Positions 1 to 11,301 of a DNA stretch of 64,000 bases are shown here, one piece after another. The translations under genes and the position numbers were made by a program. The notes beneath the pieces were generated by a model. The model worked only from the letters and a program-made list of their open reading frames with translations. It was not told the DNA's origin and ran no database searches. Each line of letters starts with the position of its first letter. Within the stretch, counting starts at the first letter, position 1. The DNA comes from Alisma plantago-aquatica (taxonomy: Eukaryota > Streptophyta > Magnoliopsida > Alismatales > Alismataceae), in NCBI GenBank assembly GCA_963693085.1, contig OY856411.1, positions 64,167,001-64,231,000 on the forward strand, in the 5' to 3' direction.

Positions 1-1556
1 TCTCTATCGAGAATAATGATCCTGCCCAAAACATGGGAATCGTGATTCTATAACCACCTGTAATAAAAAAAATATTTGTTCAAAATTTTTGTAACTCTAT
101 TTCTTCTAACTTTAGTTTCAATAAAAAGAACATTGCAACTTCTCGATCTATGTATTTCCTCTTGGATCGATTTAGCCTTGTTACTCAGTCCCCCTCACAT
201 TCCAAGAGGAAATATGCATAGATGGAATCATTTAATAACCTGGGATGTTGAGCTATCAGCCTCAGTGTTATTTTCTTCATTGATGATTTCCAATCCATAA
301 AACTTGTTTGTTGGAGAGAAGGCAGAATTGATAGTCCTATGAAGGATACCTGTAGAAGCTTTAGCTGCAACACTTGGAGGAGAATTATTTCTTCTGCTTA
401 TGACCTCCTGGAAGCCATCTTCATCAACCACAACCTTCGAGCTTGAACTACAGGAGAAGGCCGAAATAGGGGTATTAGGATTGGAGCTACTTCCCTATGT
501 CTTTGATTGAGCTTTGAGAATCATCTACGCATTATGTTCTAAGAGAACTGGGTTTAGAACTTGAGTGTTAATTTCATCAGTGTCAGACTTAGGACCATTA
601 GAAATCCATGCTTCAAATAATTCTGCATTAGAAATATTCTCCTTCACAATCCAAACATATTTTAGATTGCCATCCTCTTTAGGAGAAGGCAAGCAGATTG
701 ATTCTTCATGACCAAAAAGACCACACGTCTGACATTTATAGGGGAGCCATTCAAATGACATATTAATTCTCTGAACATCATTCTCATCACTCAACAAGTT
801 GATATGATCTAAAAAATTTGGATCAAAACTGATGGGGTCATAGATACGGGCATATTCCAATGTGGAGTAGGAACCACTTGGATCATCAGTACGGACAGGA
901 ACACCTAGATAGGAGCCAATCCTTTCAAACATACAAATATTTAATAGTTCATTTAATAGCTGATAGATCTTGACCTACACCGGTACCTCTTTCATGTTAA
1001 GCTTAGAGATCTGTTGCCCTTGCTTCCATCTCGCAAGAAGAAGAGGTCTATTTTGACAAACCAACTCCCTTCTAACACCTTCTTTAGATCCATTTCCTCT
1101 ATAAATCTTATAAGAAAAAAACCATCACCACTGTTAAATATCTCAAGCATTCCATCTGGACTCCATAACCAATACTGATAGTTTAGGAGCATTGGGATGT
1201 GAAGTTTGAAGTCGATGATATAGCTAACCAGACAACAATTCCATTTACTCTCATTCTCCTTTGCTTCGATCTTAGGATATTTTAGTTTTCCTTGAACAAT
1301 TGAAATCTCTCTTTGATTCAATATTACAACATTTTTTGACTTAGTAAACTTCGACTATACTGGGTAGGCATTAGGATCTAAAGGTGAAATTGGAGGTACA
1401 TTGGCTTCTTCATTTCTTGCTTTCATTCCCAGACACTAACCACTCTTCCCGGAGGCTGGCACACCTTTGGTTCCCAAGGCAGTGCCCGACGGTGCAAGTT
1501 TGCCCCCCAAACTGATCCTCCTTTCACTCTGCCTCTTCTGTCCATCACAAAGGTTT
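1..1556 (-). mobile_element. L1-type LINE, 5' portion, degenerate
   Basis: The minus strand carries the 5' end and ORF1 of a plant L1-like non-LTR retrotransposon. The right edge lies near 1556, where the sequence changes abruptly from integrase coding (Athila/Tat relic) to LINE sequence. This suggests the LINE inserted into that relic. The rest of the LINE (endonuclease and reverse transcriptase, ORF2) would lie to the left, outside the window; I could not identify an endonuclease start in bases 1-180. Identification rests on the ORF1 domains described in the next entry. The left edge is unknown. Confidence 0.7.
185..1545 (-). pseudogene. LINE ORF1: DUF4283 plus CCHC zinc knuckle (zf-CCHC_4), broken
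   Basis: ORF1 of plant L1 elements makes an RNA-binding protein that packages the element transcript. Three separate open pieces on the minus strand line up in family order. A likely start at 1545 opens a basic N-terminal stretch. Positions 992-1321 encode a DUF4283-like domain, with WNCCLVSYIID near its start, then GDGFFLIRF and VLEGSWFVK. Positions 525-932 contain a zinc knuckle at about 692-730 with the pattern C-x2-C-x4-H-x4-C (CQTCGLFGHEESIC), followed by an acidic tail. The piece at 228-431 reads VDEDGFQEVISRRN, which resembles the DEGF.xV.SRR tail common after the knuckle. Stops and frame changes separate the pieces, so no functional protein is expected. Seen: the domains and their order. 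Known family: plant L1 ORF1. Confidence 0.72.
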
Positions 1557-1560
1557 TTCT

Positions 1561-3700
1561 GTCCTTAATAAAATAGACACATAGTAAAAAACAAGTAATA
1601 TGTATAATTTCGAATTTGAAGTCACAAAAGAGCCCATGAAGTCAATCCCCATAAGTCAAACTCTTCAACCCCTTAAAAACATTTAAGGGCATTTCATGTC
1701 TTTTTGAAATATTACATGCACGTTGACATGAGTCACAATGAAGCACATAATTATATGAATCCTTAAAAAGTGTAGGCCAATAGAAACCACATTATAGAAC
1801 CTTGGCATCCGTCCTAGAACTAGCATGATGACCCCCAATAGGTAGGGGGTGGCAATGTGCCAATATGCTCTCAAACTCACAATCTGGCACAAATTTCCTC
1901 AAAATTCCATCCCTACATTTCTTGAGAAAAATGGGATCATACCAAATGCAATGCCTCAAAGAGTGGAAAAAAATCTTCTTCTCCTATTATCCCCAATCAT
2001 TTTCCATCTCTCTGCATGCCAAGTAGTTCACAAAATGTACAAACCATGGATCTTTTCTTGTCATCAAATAGAGCTTCTCGTCAGAAAATTCTTCCACTAC
2101 AGGTATATCTATGTCCTTTTCATCCACCCTTTTGAACCCAGACAAGTGACCAGTCACCACAAATTTAATACCTTATTTGTCTTTGATCTCAATATCAAAT
2201 TTCTGTAGAAACAGGATCAATCTAATTAACCTAGACTTTGCAACCTTCTTCTGCAACAAATACTTGATGGCTGCATGATCTGTCCAAACAATAACCTTTA
2301 CCTCTATTAAATATTTGCAAAATTTCTAAAAAGCAAAGACTACCGACAAAATTCCTTTTTTCTATTGTTGTGTAATTTAATTGGTCATCATTAAGAGTTT
2401 TAGAAACATAATAGATGAAGATGGGAATTTTATCTCAGCATTGGCCTAAGACTGCCCCAACAGCGTAATCTGATGTGTCACACATCATCACAAAGGGTTG
2501 GCTCCAATCTAGAGCCTAGACAAATTGTGTGGAGACTAATTTCTCCTTCAACACCTCAATTGCCTTCAAACATCACTCGTCAAGATTAAAATCAACATCC
2601 TTTTCCAACAATTCAAAGAGAGTTTTGATAATCTTTGAAAAATCTTTTATCAATCATCGATAAAAATCAAGCATGTCCTAAAAAGCTCCTCACTCCCTTC
2701 ACCGATGATGGTGGAGGTAGCTTGGAGATGACTTATATTTTTACTAGATTGACCTCCATCCCCTTATTGGACACCTTGTGTCCCAAAACAATCCCCTCAC
2801 CCACCATCATGTGACATTTTTCCCAGTTCAAAACTAGGTGAGCGTCCTGCATCTTTGCAACACTTTATCTAGATTGTTAAGGAAATCATCAAATGATGCC
2901 CCATACACTGAAAAATAATCCCTGAATACCTCCAGACATTGCTCAACCATATCATAAAATATGGAGAGCATGCATCGTTGAAAAGTAGTCTGTGCATTGT
3001 AAATATTGAACTACATATGACGATACAAAAACATGCCATAAGGGCAAGTGAAGGTTGAATTCTATTGATCTTGTGACTCGATAGAAATCTGATTGTATCT
3101 GGAATAACCATTAAGAAAAAAATGAGAGCGAATGGCTTGCCTCTAAAGAATTTGAACGATAAAGGGGAGTAGGAAATGGTCCTTCAAATTAGCTATGTTC
3201 AGACATCAGTAATCAATACAAACTCACCACCTAGTCACAAACCTAGCATAAATCAACTCATCTTTGGAATTCATTGTGATTGTTATACCCCCATTCTTAG
3301 GAACCATCTGGGTTGGACAAACCCAGTTAGAGTCAGAGATAACATATATTATACCTACAGATAAAATTTTCACTACCTATTTCTTTACTACCTTATACAT
3401 GATGGGGTTGAGTCGTCGCTAAGGCTATAGGATTTGCTTGGCTCCTTCTTCCAATCAAATCTTATGCTGATAGATACTAGCGGAGATCCCCTTTATGTCT
3501 GCCACAGACCATAAAAATGTTACATAGTGGTTTTTCAAAACCATAAGGAGCTGCTCCTCTTCTTGAATGCTTAACAAAGCCAAGATGCTGACCAGAAGCT
3601 TTTCTTCTACTACCAAGAATGTATACTTCAAGTGAGGTGGCGATGGGTTCGACTCTAAATACAATGGGCTCTAAAGAGATGGGATAAAGCGTAATACTAC
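1561..3700 (-). pseudogene. Ty3/gypsy Athila/Tat-type pol relic (RT, RNase H, integrase)
   Basis: Read on the minus strand from 3700 down to 1561, the order is reverse transcriptase, RNase H, integrase, as in Ty3/gypsy pol. At 3455-3664 the piece PPHLKYTFL...VADIKGISASI is the conserved lead-in to Athila/Tat RT. Around 3250-3400 follow RRLNPIMYKVVKK and WVCPTQMVPKNGGIT, then a degenerate VCIDY. RNase H remnants (YYVSKTLND-like, LNYTT-like) lie near 2340-2500. At 1640-1860 the integrase HHCC zinc-binding module is readable: GGHHAS, then LHCDSCQRACNISKRHEMP. It is followed by GIDFMGSFV, the start of the catalytic core. Many stops and frameshifts are present. The integrase is cut near 1561, where the LINE begins. 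No protease, gag or LTR could be assigned next to it. This is a dead relic; assignment to the Athila/Tat branch is confident. Confidence 0.82.
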
Positions 3701-3720
3701 TACACACTCATTCATTTGGC

Positions 3721-4433
3721 TTTTGTTACTCTATCCGGTGTAATCACCCATCCATATCCTCAAGAAATGTCCATAGTCATTCTATTTTATTTAAAATTCC
3801 TACTTTCATTGATTTGAGTTTAAATTGGACATGTATATTCAAATATTTCCTTGAATATGCGGTTGGTAATTTTATTATAATGAAATACTTCAAAATTTCA
3901 TGCCATCCCAATCACCTCACCTTAAATATGAATTATGGCCTCGATCATCAAGTCACACCACATTTTAAGGTGAAGGAAAATTTCTGGTTGAACCAGTATC
4001 ACAATTGTTATATACCATGTGCATCGAATAGTATCATGAATATAGGGTTAGATTGTGTCAACCTTACTTGAATGACATATCATACATTGATTTTCTAGAT
4101 CAAGATACATCTCTAATGTCATGCATTATTCAAGTTGAGGAAGAACTTCTCTTAAGTACCAATGCATTATCTAAGTTGATGGAGAACTTCTCTTAGATAT
4201 TTAAATAACTTATGCCCATCATCCCTCTAAATTAGAGTTACCTCACTATGTATTGAGAATGACATTCATAAGGTCTACTAACTCAAATTAAAGACTACCT
4301 AGTCAAATGATTGTTTTTCACTCTTTATTGTGTTATATTATCACTTATATGTTTCACAAGATATTAGACATCATCATTATTTGTGAATTTGTTCTGAAGA
4401 TCGGGATTCAACCATCTTTTCTAGGGTCTTGAG
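3721..4433. other. Unassigned AT-rich stretch left of the copia insertion
   Basis: No recognisable coding or repeat signature was found. Before the copia element inserted at 4434 this stretch was continuous with 13513 onward. It may be the upstream part of the Athila/Tat relic, but I could not read protease or gag in it. The last five bases (4429-4433, TTGAG) are the left copy of the copia target duplication. Confidence 0.4.
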
Positions 4434-6680
4434 TGTTGGGTTTTAGGGGAGACAGAGAAGGCAGCGGAAACAAAAATTTTTCTCCCCCAACCCATACCGA
4501 GGAAACGCGTCAACATCTATATAATAGGAAAGGATGGTTTGTGGAATCATACCTTGTCCCGAGGCTTGCTCGGTGACAATACCTCGCGCAATGCGCGGTC
4601 TTCAACTCCGGTCTTGGACGGTGTCTGTGCAGCTCCTGGTCACACCGGGACTGACTCCTCCTCCTCCTACCGGACTGTCGGATGATAGTTGTCCTCCTGA
4701 GTGGCAGTGTCCTCCCGCCTCTGTAGTAGTCCACACGGACTACCTGGAACTCCACTCTCCTTGTCCCACAAGGAAGTGGAAGGAGTCGCACCCTCCTATT
4801 GACGTACTAGTCACCAACATACTCTCCTGCTACCAGTTGCAACTGTAGTTGTCCTTCCCTTGCTGCACCTCCCTTTTGCAGGAAGCACTTGCTCGGGATC
4901 TCTCATGGTTACCAAAACCAGAGAGAACGACAACTTCGCAAAGCAACCGGCTTGCATTGAGTTGTGCTCTGAGAAGCCCCCAATACCCCTATATATATAG
5001 GCGGGTCATGGGACAGGGTTCTCTGTGCCCGGCAATATGGGACTAAAGCAGGAGTAGAAGGGTTCGAGATTTTCCACAAAAAGCAACCAACTCGCAACCT
5101 GAACCGATCGGTTCACAAGTGAAACGGTCGGTTGGGGACCTGAACCGGTCGGTTGGAGCACCAACCGATCGGTTGGGACCCATGAGCCGATCGGTTCACT
5201 TCTGAACCGGTCGGTTTGTGGTCCGGGTCGGTTCCCGATTGACTTTCCTTCTTTCGTTTCTAATTGGTATCGAATACCAATCCTATTCCCAATCAAATTG
5301 GGCAAGTGAAACGCAAGGAAAATTCTCACCGACCTGACTTTCCCAACTTGCTCGGTTGCACCAGTTGAACCGATCGGTTCAACACTTGAACCACTCATTT
5401 CACCCTGGGCTTGAGCCGATCGACTCAACACTTGAGCCGACCGGTTCAACAACCTCAGCCGACCGGTTCAACACTTGAACCGATCGGTTGGGAGTACAGG
5501 TTGTGCAGAATCAGTCAAATGCGATTTCAATCAATCTGATACTCTAATCAATGCGTCCAACACCTTGAACCATATGATATTGAGCTATCAACTGATTGAG
5601 TGTTTAATTGAACTACTAAACTCCTTTAGTAATCAATCTAAACATTGCTTTGTGGACAAAACTCCTCTTCCAGGTTAAATCCTATGTGTGTGACCCTGCA
5701 GGTCCATTTCACGTTGGCAGTGAAAGTCCATAACACTTATGACTTCACAAGAAAAGAGCGGTGCCTAGTCACACATCATTGCTACCCAAGTGAAAGTAGA
5801 AAGTTAGAGAACAACTTTCATCCTACAATCCATGAATGGTGTTACAGTGAATGTATAATTCCTTTGTCACTGATATCCCGAATGAACTCAAGGCACGGAA
5901 CAGTCATCCTGTCAACGTTCATTCACTTTCTTGATCTCAGAGTAGATTGAAGGAGATATGTATGACATCAATATCACATACTGATTCACACATGTGTGCG
6001 CACGCCTATCTCAATCCTACTCATCAAGTGGCCTTGGATATCATACTCCATCGGGAGGGACAAATCCCATATCTATCACTCACCCCTCAAAAACCCCATG
6101 TGTCAAAGCCACCCAATCATCACCTTTATAACAACCCATGTTTAAGGACTGCGTTTGATGATGTCAAAGTGTGCCCAACGACATGTGTTGAGTGCAGTGA
6201 TTTCAGGTCTAAGAATCACACTCACCACCATCACTGTGAGTACTGACTGTGACTACCATCTCATGGTTCCATGTGTCAAACTCACGGTGGGTCTGTCCGG
6301 TACCTTGTTCTCTAACAAGTACCTATGTGTTTGGTTTGATATCTCTATATCATGACTAATGAGATTCTGTCATCAACCAACACCACAATCTATTCTTGTG
6401 TGTCATTTCTGTCTATCTACCTTCCACAATGATATCCGACTAGGGACATAACAAGAATGTACAAACTCTTAGCATCTGTATGATCTCAACGTTCAGGTCC
6501 TCAACCTGAAAGCATACTTCATTGAGTACTGTCATTCTCTAGACATTCAATCTGTTCTATCACTTTCTCATATGACTGAACCAGAAAGAATTGGAAGCTT
6601 GCCTTTGATGTTTATCAAATCAATCTTAATGTATCCCACCAATCATCCCATGATTGGCTCTCAGGGCATACATACCAACA
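4434..6680 (-). repeat. Copia 3' LTR (2247 bp)
   Basis: This is the downstream LTR in element orientation, alignable end to end with 11302-13507. It is 41 bp longer. The extra block lies in a cluster of AACCGATCGGTT-type motifs, so one copy probably lost it by recombination between neighbouring motifs. Confidence 0.93.
5095..5490. repeat. Cluster of AACCGATCGGTT-type palindromic motifs in copia 3' LTR
   Basis: About a dozen copies of a 12-bp motif occur here, many of them perfect or one-mismatch palindromes (AACCGATCGGTT; variants AACCGGTCGGTT, GCCGATCGGTT, GCCGACCGGTT). They are separated by 8-25 bp of unrelated sequence such as CAACACTTG. The same cluster is in the other LTR at 11965-12320. 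Confidence 0.85.
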
Positions 6681-6693
6681 GACTCCCACTTGC
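6681..6693 (-). other. Copia polypurine tract
   Basis: The minus strand reads GCAAGTGGGAGTC directly before the 3' LTR start TGTTGG. AAGTGGGAG next to TGTTGG is the usual plus-strand primer context in plant copia elements. Confidence 0.75.
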
Positions 6694-7059
6694 ACTGCGA
6701 GCCAATCACCCATGAATCATATTCATAGTGATCTTCAAACATGTCCCACATGTCACTGTGCTCTAGTTCCAACATAGTGAGTAATGGCAACATCTTGCCA
6801 AAGTCAGTATAAATTGCATGTCTCTCATCTCTTCGCTGTACGTCGCACGTATGAGATGGAGTTGTCGTAATATGCGATCTAGTATTCCTTTGCTAACCTT
6901 TAGCCACATTGCATGATCAAGGATTCCAGACTTGTCATCAATGAGTGGAATATAAGTTCATCTCATGAACCTTCAGATCCATATAGTATCCACTACTGTT
7001 CACTAACACACAGATACTCGGCATTTCCTTTTAAATGGTTTTATTGGAACACTTCCAAT

Positions 7060-7990
7060 TATCAACAAACTTTCACTTTTATATATCCTATGTATATTTT
7101 GCGATTAATTTTCTGTCCTTTCGGAAGTTCGCATCAATGTAACTCTTTACATCGAACTCTTCCTTATCTCCATAGAACTATTACTTCCCAAGTACTTATA
7201 AAGTTCTTATGGTATTCCAGTAACCCTTACTGGAAGCAGACAGACATCCACTCGTCATGTCCCACACACGAGTTATCAGGATGAGCACATCATATTGCCA
7301 TGTCCTACATACAAGATGATGAATGCATTTTATTCTTGCCATGTCATACATGCAAGACAATGGGATGATTACATACATGATAGATCCATATCTATTCTTA
7401 GTGTTCCCATTCTTCATAAGAATTGGACACTTGGCCTTGGGATACTAATATCCATATAACATGGACAAGTTTTCTCCCACTGAATCTGTGCATACTGAAC
7501 CCTTCAGTACAGATTGCCAATGTATGCTCTCTCTTTTCCAGGTCAAGAGATTTGTCAAGAACTATCTCTATAGATCTCTATTCCTATCATATAGGAAACA
7601 TCTCTATCTTCCTTAAAGATAATTTCCACTTTTGGATTTCCATTCTAGAACATTTCCATTTCACATCAATATGTGGAATGTGAATACGCTCCCACTAAAT
7701 CACATATCCCTTCTTTATCTTTGACATATTTGTCAAACACTTTGACTATATCATCAAAGTAAAGATCCAATTTTGAGTTGCTTATACTCAATCAATCACA
7801 TTGATTAGTCCATTGTAACTTATAGACTTCATTTGCATTAGTGGATTCATAAACCTTATAGGTTGTGTCACGTACACATCCTTGTTTTATTCCTCATAGG
7901 AATGCGGTTTTAGTATCCATATGCCAAATGTCTCAGTCATTAAGTTGCAAGCATCATCCTTCTCAAAATATTATCCTTGTGTCTTAACAC
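7060..7990 (-). pseudogene. Copia pol relic (reverse transcriptase and RNase H)
   Basis: On the minus strand IWHMDTKTAFL (near 7930) matches the RT motif that includes the first catalytic Asp. Further down, YGSIMYVI (about 7380-7400) matches the GSIMYAM segment between RT and RNase H. It is followed by a degenerate SRYQ.NPG..HW region (YWNTIRTL) and by FDVKSYIDANFRKDRK (about 7110-7160), which matches the RNase H segment V.GY.DASF..D. Frame breaks are numerous. Protease and integrase were not found between gag and RT, so large internal losses are likely. Confidence 0.75.
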
Positions 7991-9099
7991 TTAAGACTCA
8001 TTTGCACTTATGGACATGATCCAATGAATTCTACCATCAAGGTCATACCTTATGGCTCACATAGAAGTCATTTAGGATGTAATGGTTTTATACCATAACT
8101 TAAAATATGATTCCTCATATTCATCTGGATAGTTGACTCATACGAACAACTCATCACATAGATAATTGAGGTGTATCTGTTAAAGATATAAGAACTCAAA
8201 ACCCTTGTGATTCTTAATTTCTTTTATTAGTGTGGGGTATTCATTTATTAAGAAGAATTCAGTTATTTGATAATCATTCTCTAACTCCTTAGAGTATGAT
8301 TCCTTCTTGATTTAGACATCACCATGCCTTAATCATGAGTTCACTATGATACACTATCATAATCACTCATAAGGATCTCAAACATTTGGTTCAAGTATTT
8401 CATTCATTGATCTCATCAAGAATTAACACTTTACCAAATTTGTACTTCATCTATGATAATCTTGAACACTTCAAGATATTCATATTGGTATTTCTCTAAA
8501 CACCATTAGAAGTATTAGCATTTGTTCTAATATGTATGTAAATACATCACATGTATTAAACCTAATAGGATAATCATTCTCCCACTACCATTAGTGAAGA
8601 TTGATTAATCATGTCCAAGATATTCATATCTCTTATTGGTTCTCTAACCAAAAGAGTCTAGATTTATCCATCACATGGAAACTAGAAATGAATTTCTCAT
8701 GATTAATGCTAATTTGATTGTTTGAGTTATCAATAACTTTAGGTATCATTTTATCTTATGCATACCATGTATCACAAGATAAACAAGGCATTGGCACAAA
8801 GATCATATCTTTAAGATTGAAACATCAACTTTATTAATTGCCATCATTGTCACACAATATGCAAAAATAAAGTGTTTCTATCTATTGGCAATATATGAAA
8901 TAGCAGTTCTCAACTCTATTTCGTGCCCTTTAGGCTGAAATAAACTGAAAGATACTCCTATCAATGGCAGAAACACTTGCTCCAATGATGGGAACTTCTT
9001 TCTTGGTCCTTTCACAAAGGCCATCACTTCTTTGCGGATATTGCATATCATATATGACATATCCATATCTTGGTATCATATACCTCAGATAAAGAAGCG

Positions 9100-9840
9100 G
9101 TTCATTTCATGATACCATAGGTGGAGATCTCCATCCCCTCCTTCATCTTCTTTTGTTTTTCCAGATATAGAGGGCAATCCCTCATACACCCTTTCCCCAT
9201 GTGCCTTGAGGCTGAAGACGGCTTGGATTTCTGGCTAGCATCAGAACACTTCTTAGCTTTGCCCTTGTCCTTGCCCTTAAGATTACCTTTTCTTTGATCA
9301 TATCAAAGACTATGGTTTGTCTTTCTTCATCTTTGCCTCTACTATCCTCAACATGTCCAACAACTCTGTCAACACTTGTCAAAGTTGTTCATGTTGTAGC
9401 TTATCATGAATTGTATGATTCTCACAACATTTGCAGTATCATACCAATAGCCAACTCTTGGCTCAGAGGGAATCCTTCTTAATCAGGTTTTCCACATACC
9501 CAATCATATTGAGTGTGTGAATACCTTATTGGATCTCCTTCTGTCATGACATACTAGGACAGTATCTTGGAGACATCATATGTCTCATGTTGTCTCTGCA
9601 ACTCATAGTTTAGAGAACACAACATCAAGCACTCCTCATCAATGTCATCCTCAGTATGCTTCCATAAGCATACTTTCAGCCATTGATGTGGTGGGATCGA
9701 GTTCATCTGGTTCTGGTATAACTAGGACTTAGAGTTTTTGCTCTTTGATTGAGAACACTTCTCATCATCATCCTAACCAGTCGTGGAATTATTCCCATTT
9801 AATTTGTTGGTCTCAAAGACCGATCGCAAATAAAGTGATT
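9100..9840 (-). pseudogene. Copia gag relic (UBN2-type) with decayed zinc knuckle
   Basis: Read on the minus strand from about 9840, several gag signatures appear in order. LRSVFETNKLNGNN is the gag N-terminal signature. It is followed by DDIDEECLMLCSL and YELQRQHETYD, then GFPLSQELAIGMILQML, and a basic KGKDKGKAKK stretch. Next comes a knuckle remnant, HMGKGCMRDCPLYLEKQKK, in which the first cysteines are lost. Gag would form the virus-like particle that packages element RNA. Stops interrupt it at several places, so no intact Gag is made. The segment from 9182 to 9382 is the longest open part. Copia gag is confident; the exact lineage (Tork/Angela-like) is a guess. Confidence 0.75.
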
Positions 9841-11287
9841 TGTTGATTAACCATTTATTTTAATAAAAGGAAATATGTGCAATTTTAGTCCAAAACTCTT
9901 TTTGACTTGTTTGATTGATTTGAAAAGTTGACGATAAAATTAGGCCTTTAATTAATTATCGCTCCCACTATTTTAGTTCAAATTGATAGCCCTCACCATC
10001 AATTCGGAAGATCGCAGCGTACAACCTTCTAGTGGGCAAGATCCTGAAATCCTCTAAGTCATGGACCAGCTTGGGCTGTCACCCACAACATAGATCTCTC
10101 ATGTAGGCAACTTTTGCCAATTGCATCATATGCAACTCTTCATAAGATGTCATATACAACTCCTTGCAATGATCATCTCCATGCCTCAAGGCGCTAGATC
10201 CTATCTAGGTCACCTTGTTAAGTCCGACCCAAAGCAAACACGATGAATATGCACCCTGCTTGGGCAGACCCACACATTCATCCTTCACGCTTCCACGAGG
10301 TAGACGGTGCACCACGCTAGGGCGTGCCCACACTTGGTCGAACAAGCTTTTCACGTGTGTCGCATTTGGAAGGCATCTAAAACTTAATATTTTAATGAGG
10401 GATTTGGTTTTTATATACATATACATATCCAATCACCACAATACATAGTACGTATCATATACATGCTATATCCCACAGAAATCATGCACAAACGATAAAA
10501 AGCGATGATTATGGTCATCCTAATGTGATTCCTCGAGCCAAGAGGAATCACGGTCATCTAGGTCCACATCACATGCAACCTGTACAAGATGAACTCTGTG
10601 CCTTGCCTTCCGAGTTGAGCAACTCATCTCATGAATGATCTGTACTCTCCAGCCGGTCGTCTGGGTGCCACCAGCCGATCGGTTGGCTCCTCCAACCGAT
10701 CGGTTCGCCTGGACGTCGTGCATCTCGTCTTGTCCGCCACCCGCTCATCTCGCTCCTCGAACCGGTCATCAACCGATCGGTTCACTCCTTGAACCGACCG
10801 TCTGGAACGTCAACCGATCGGTTCACTCCTTGAACCGATCGTTTCAGCTGTCGTCTTGATGTCCGCCGGTCTTTGACATAACAGGAAATAAAAATCTATC
10901 CTATTTATTACATTGATTTAAAAAGGAAACCCTGAGTTACATTCGGGGGGAGCAAAGGTAGGAAAGAATCTCGAATTATTTCGAGTTACATTAGGAATAA
11001 GAGAGAGAAGATCGGTGCGCAGACCGAGATGCAAGCAACCACACACAACCAATCACAGATAGGTGTTTATAGGCCATAATCACGCTACACACATCCACCA
11101 CAAAACTCGTTTAAGGGCGACGCGTATCGAGTGCATTAATAATACATATCATATATGTAATTTGGGATTTGTGGATTTAGGATTGGACATGCATAAAGCC
11201 GATATTATTCGCATCGTATGCAATAAATAAAGGCGACAAACCAAAATCGATCATATCGATATTCCTAAAATATAGAGTAGTTGACGT
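9841..11287 (-). other. Copia untranslated leader
   Basis: This 1.4-kb stretch lies between primer site and gag on the minus strand. Apart from the motif cluster at 10650-10858 I see no coding signature. Confidence 0.6.
10650..10858. repeat. Same palindromic motif in copia leader
   Basis: About eight AACCGATCGGTT-like copies lie outside the LTR, in the untranslated leader between primer site and gag (for example near 10672-10710 and 10767-10850). The motif is therefore not confined to the LTR of this element. Confidence 0.8.
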
Positions 11288-11300
11288 GGCTCTGATACCA
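11288..11300 (-). other. Copia primer binding site, initiator-Met tRNA
   Basis: The minus strand reads TGGTATCAGAGCC one base inside the 5' LTR. This matches the 3' end complement of plant initiator methionine tRNA, the usual primer of plant copia elements. It fixes the element orientation as minus. Confidence 0.92.
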
Positions 11301-11301
11301 C

